Shown here: positions 61,281-64,000 of the stretch, piece after piece | Position numbering within the stretch: position 1 is the stretch's first letter | Layout: the number at the start of each line of letters is the position of its first letter | DNA from: Massilia sp. 9096 | GTDB lineage: Bacteria > Pseudomonadota > Gammaproteobacteria > Burkholderiales > Burkholderiaceae_D | Direction: 5' to 3' | Assembly (NCBI RefSeq): GCF_000745265.1 | Contig: NZ_JQNN01000002.1 | Location: forward strand, 62,001 to 126,000 | DNA length: 64,000 nucleotides | Notes under the pieces: generated by a model | Seen by the model: only the letters and a program-made list of their open reading frames with translations | Database searches by the model: none | Told to the model about the DNA's origin: nothing | Program-made: the position numbers and the translations under genes

Positions 61281-62336
61281 ATGCGTTACAACCTGTTAGG
61301 ACGGACCGGCTTGTTTGTCTCAGAACTGTGCCTCGGTACCATGACCTTTGGCCAAGCCGGCGGCCGGTATGCAGCCGCGAGTGGCGTTGGACAGCAAGAC
61401 GTCGACGCAATCGTACATAGGGCATTTGATGCGGGCGTCAACTTCATCGACATGGCCAATGTGTATGCCAACGGCCAGGCCGAAGAAATGGTGGGGAGTG
61501 CGCTGAAAACGCTTGGCATTGCCCGCAAGGACGTGGTTTTGGCCACGAAGTTTGAGCATGCGACGGGAGCTGGACCGAACGACGGCGGCGCCTCACGACT
61601 CCACATCATGGAAGCCGTCAAGGCCAGCCTGAAGCGCATCGGAACCGACCATATCGACCTATACCAGATGCACGGGTTCGATCCCGCTACGCCGGTCGAG
61701 GAAACGCTGCGCGCTCTGGATGACCTGGTGCGTCAAGGGCATGTGCGCTACATCGGCGTGTCTAATTGGGCAGCTTGGCAGGTTAGCCAGGCGTTAGGCG
61801 CGGCGGACCGGCTGCAGTTGGCGCGGTTCCAGTCCTATCAATCGTATTATTCGCTGGTTGGCCGAGACGCCGAACGCGACGTCGTTCCTATGCTGCAAGC
61901 CGAAGGCCTGGGCATGCTGGTATATAGCCCGCTCGCGGGCGGCTACCTGACCGGCAAATACCGGGATGGCAAGACCACTGGCCGACGCGCTACGGTGCAG
62001 TTCCCGCCTGTCGATGAAGCACGAGGCGAACGCCTGCTGCCGGTGATCGACGCCATCGCGACTGCGCATGGTGTGTCGATGGAAGCCGTTGCGCTGGCGT
62101 GGCTGCGTCATCAAAGCGTGGTTACCAGCATTACGCTTGGCGTCAAAACGCTGGCCCAGCTTGAAGCGAACCTCGTGGCTGTGAGCGTGTCGTTGACCGA
62201 CAACGAATTACGTCAACTGGGCGAAGCCTGCGCCCCCGCGCCTGAATATCCGGGCTGGATGCTGGCCAACAGCAGCGCTGCACGCTTGTACCTGCGTGAC
62301 ACGGGCCAGCTCCCGAAGGCAGAAGAGTCGGCCTGA
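61281..62336 (+). CDS. Aldo/keto reductase
   Basis: 351 aa from ATG 61281 (AAAGGA upstream). AKR barrel: LGRTGLFVSELCLGTMTFGQ, catalytic Asp/Tyr in FIDMANVYANGQAEEMVGSA near residue 58, Lys in DVVLATKFEHATG near 88, and IGVSNWAAWQVSQAL near 165. NADPH-dependent reduction of carbonyl compounds, substrate unknown. First gene of a plus-strand operon with the metallophosphoesterase (1-bp overlap) and polyprenyl synthase. Confidence 0.94.
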   Translation: MRYNLLGRTGLFVSELCLGTMTFGQAGGRYAAASGVGQQDVDAIVHRAFDAGVNFIDMANVYANGQAEEMVGSALKTLGIARKDVVLATKFEHATGAGPNDGGASRLHIMEAVKASLKRIGTDHIDLYQMHGFDPATPVEETLRALDDLVRQGHVRYIGVSNWAAWQVSQALGAADRLQLARFQSYQSYYSLVGRDAERDVVPMLQAEGLGMLVYSPLAGGYLTGKYRDGKTTGRRATVQFPPVDEARGERLLPVIDAIATAHGVSMEAVALAWLRHQSVVTSITLGVKTLAQLEANLVAVSVSLTDNELRQLGEACAPAPEYPGWMLANSSAARLYLRDTGQLPKAEESA

Positions 62337-63505
62337 TGTTTCATTTCGCATTTGCCATTCCGGCGCTGTACGTCATCGGCCGCACCGTCTGGCCGATGCC
62401 GTGGGCGCTCGGCATCAAACTGGCGGTCGCGCTCCTAGTACTGCTCGCATCACAGTACCATTTGTACAGCCGCTGGTCCTCGGGCAGCGTGTTCTCGGCG
62501 GAAATGCCGCGCGCAGTGGTCATCGTCTTCAACTGGGCCTTCAGCGCGATCCTGCTACTGGCCGTGTTCCAGATCCTGTTCGATTTGGCCGGGCTGGCGC
62601 GCATGCTAGCCACTGGAGACAGCCCGGGTTTTGCATCTACCATGCGCTACGCGATGATAGCTGGCGCGATGCTGCTATCAGCAATTGGCGTGCATGCCGC
62701 AATACGGGTGCCGTCTCTAAACGACGTAGAGATCGAGATCGCGAACCTGCCTGCCGAGTTCGAAGGCTACGCAATGCTGCAGCTGACAGATCTGCACATT
62801 AGCCGCCTGTTTCCTGAAGCGTGGACAAAGGCGGTTGTCGCTGCGGCGAATGCGCTGCGCGCAGACCTGGTTGTCATCACCGGCGACCTGATTGACGGCA
62901 CTGTCGCGGACCGGGTGCGCGACGTGGCGCCCCTGCGTGGCCTGCACGCCCCAGACGGCGTGTTTGTCATCCCCGGCAACCATGAATATTTTTTCGATCC
63001 GACAGCATGGATGCAGCAGTTCGCGCAGCTCGGCATGACGCCGCTGGAAAACAGTCATGCCATAGTCACGCGGCAAGGCGCGCAGCTGGTACTGGCTGGC
63101 GTGACCGACCTGTCGGCCGACGAAACCGGCTTCCCGATGCCCGACCTTGGCAAGGCTCTAGCTGGAGCGCCGAGCACAGCGCCTGTCATCCTGCTGGACC
63201 ACCAGCCGAAAAACGCCCGGACCGCTGCCGCACGCGGCGTGGCGCTGCAGCTATCGGGACACACGCACGGCGGCCTGGTCGTCGGACTGGAACGCATCTT
63301 TGCCTTGGCCAATGGCGGTTATGTGTCAGGACGCTACAACGTGCAAGGCATGACGCTATACGTCAACAACGGGACTGGATTGTGGGGAGGACTGGCGCTT
63401 CGCCTCGGTAAGCCATCCGAGTTGACGCGCATCACGCTCAGACGTAGAGCGGGCTGGAACCAGAATGAAGGCAGGGCTATTCAGCTTAGTGGCTTAAATG
63501 ATTGA
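62336..63505 (+). CDS. Membrane-anchored calcineurin-like metallophosphoesterase
   Basis: 389 aa. Four N-terminal membrane helices (to about residue 125), then the phosphoesterase domain with all metal motifs: LQLTDLHISRLF (D-x-H), VVITGDLIDGTV (GD), VIPGNHEYFF (GNHE) and LSGHTHGGLVV (GHxH). YaeI/YkuE-like family, proposed to act on lipid-linked phosphates such as UDP-diacylglucosamine-type substrates. Its start overlaps the AKR stop by one base. Confidence 0.92.
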   Translation: MFHFAFAIPALYVIGRTVWPMPWALGIKLAVALLVLLASQYHLYSRWSSGSVFSAEMPRAVVIVFNWAFSAILLLAVFQILFDLAGLARMLATGDSPGFASTMRYAMIAGAMLLSAIGVHAAIRVPSLNDVEIEIANLPAEFEGYAMLQLTDLHISRLFPEAWTKAVVAAANALRADLVVITGDLIDGTVADRVRDVAPLRGLHAPDGVFVIPGNHEYFFDPTAWMQQFAQLGMTPLENSHAIVTRQGAQLVLAGVTDLSADETGFPMPDLGKALAGAPSTAPVILLDHQPKNARTAAARGVALQLSGHTHGGLVVGLERIFALANGGYVSGRYNVQGMTLYVNNGTGLWGGLALRLGKPSELTRITLRRRAGWNQNEGRAIQLSGLND

Positions 63506-63530
63506 ATACAATAGCAGCAAAGGAAACAAC

Positions 63531-64000
63531 ATGTCCGCTACATATGACGCCGCGTCGCAATACCGTGTCACGGCGTCCCCTGTCCTATCACTCGACCAAA
63601 TCAAATATGCGTTTGAGAAACGTCTGGCAGAGCTTTTACCGAGCAGCGGCAATCCAGGCGATTTGCTCACTGAAGCGATGCAGTATGCTGTCTTGGGAGG
63701 TGGCAAGCGGCTGCGGCCGATGCTATTTTTGTCCATCGTCCGCGACCTTGGCCATAATGCGCCTGCACTGTTCGATCTGGCGGGCGCCATCGAGATCATG
63801 CATGCCGCATCGTTGATCTTGGACGATCTTCCATGTATGGACGACGCAAAGCTCCGCCGTGCCCAAGCCACGGTTCATATCAAGTACGGCGAGGATATTG
63901 CAATGCTGGCCGCGGTAGCATTACTCAGCCATGCTTTCCATATCGTCGCATGCGCGAAAGACGTTTCGGCTAATGCAAGGATATGTTTTACAAGCATCCT
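63531..64000 (+). CDS. Polyprenyl diphosphate synthase (FPP/GGPP-synthase type), 5' part
   Basis: ATG 63531 with AAGGAAAC upstream; open to the window end (157 codons). AVLGGGKRLRPMLFLSIVRD is the GKR(L)RP substrate-binding motif and ASLILDDLPCMDDAKLRRAQ is the first aspartate-rich motif (DDxxxxD) with the following Arg, as in IspA-type short-chain synthases. It condenses IPP with allylic diphosphates. Its place after a reductase and phosphoesterase hints at a terpenoid or carotenoid pathway continuing to the right. Confidence 0.92.
   Translation, partial: MSATYDAASQYRVTASPVLSLDQIKYAFEKRLAELLPSSGNPGDLLTEAMQYAVLGGGKRLRPMLFLSIVRDLGHNAPALFDLAGAIEIMHAASLILDDLPCMDDAKLRRAQATVHIKYGEDIAMLAAVALLSHAFHIVACAKDVSANARICFTSI

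Overview
This is a beta-proteobacterial chromosome segment, most like Massilia or a related Oxalobacteraceae. The grounds are a general porin with a terminal Phe, many LysR regulators paired with divergent single operons, the CitMHS/AtuA-type catabolic operon, an MSHA-type pilin, high-GC coding in the housekeeping parts, and a lower-GC accessory region. No rRNA, tRNA or CRISPR array was recognised.

Layout. 1-12.3 kb is ordinary metabolism: a porin, an AtuA-like/DUF1446/CitMHS operon with a divergent LysR, a dead IS6-type element, a DUF1330 protein plus flavodoxin-like oxidoreductase with a LysR, and a third LysR divergent from an SGNH esterase/Old Yellow Enzyme pair. 12.4-28.4 kb and 37.6-45.9 kb form an accessory array of small, mostly orphan genes: SUKH and Tdi1-like immunity proteins, lipoproteins, a BrnT/BrnA toxin-antitoxin, darcynin/TetR, GFA, and many unknowns. 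They are separated one by one by a dispersed imperfect palindrome, here called the cassette-border repeat (CBR). 28.9-37.2 kb is an inserted block: an Abi/HEPN-like protein, an XRE regulator, a DUF4209 protein with a tyrosine recombinase and a broken CoiA-like gene, a GNAT-like membrane protein, a PD-(D/E)XK-like protein and a GIY-YIG-like protein cut by an IS30 remnant. 45.9-51.7 kb carries a GGDEF/EAL protein, a frameshifted IS6 element and a chemoreceptor. 52-60.4 kb is a second stretch of the array in which both the CBRs and the genes face the other way; it ends with a TetX-like monooxygenase. 60.5-64 kb returns to metabolism: TetR, aldo/keto reductase, metallophosphoesterase and the start of a polyprenyl diphosphate synthase.

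Main result. I count 39 full, short or degenerate CBR copies. A full copy is about 105-110 bp, short forms are 60-70 bp, and a minimal form is 30 bp. The outer arms are complementary (AACGTCYGCTT at one end, AAGCRGACGTT at the other), and a central block such as AGCATAGCAGGTTGCC is conserved. Genes lie on the opposite strand to the CBR sequence as defined here in about 28 minus-strand cases, and the relation holds when both are flipped (about 5 cases at 54-60 kb). A gene usually begins 10-45 bp after one CBR and stops within 0-100 bp of the next. Two duplicated segments have ends inside CBR arms. This looks like an integron-cassette-style array, but the ends do not show the canonical attC GTTRRRY core and no integron integrase is present, so it may be an undescribed cassette/repeat system.
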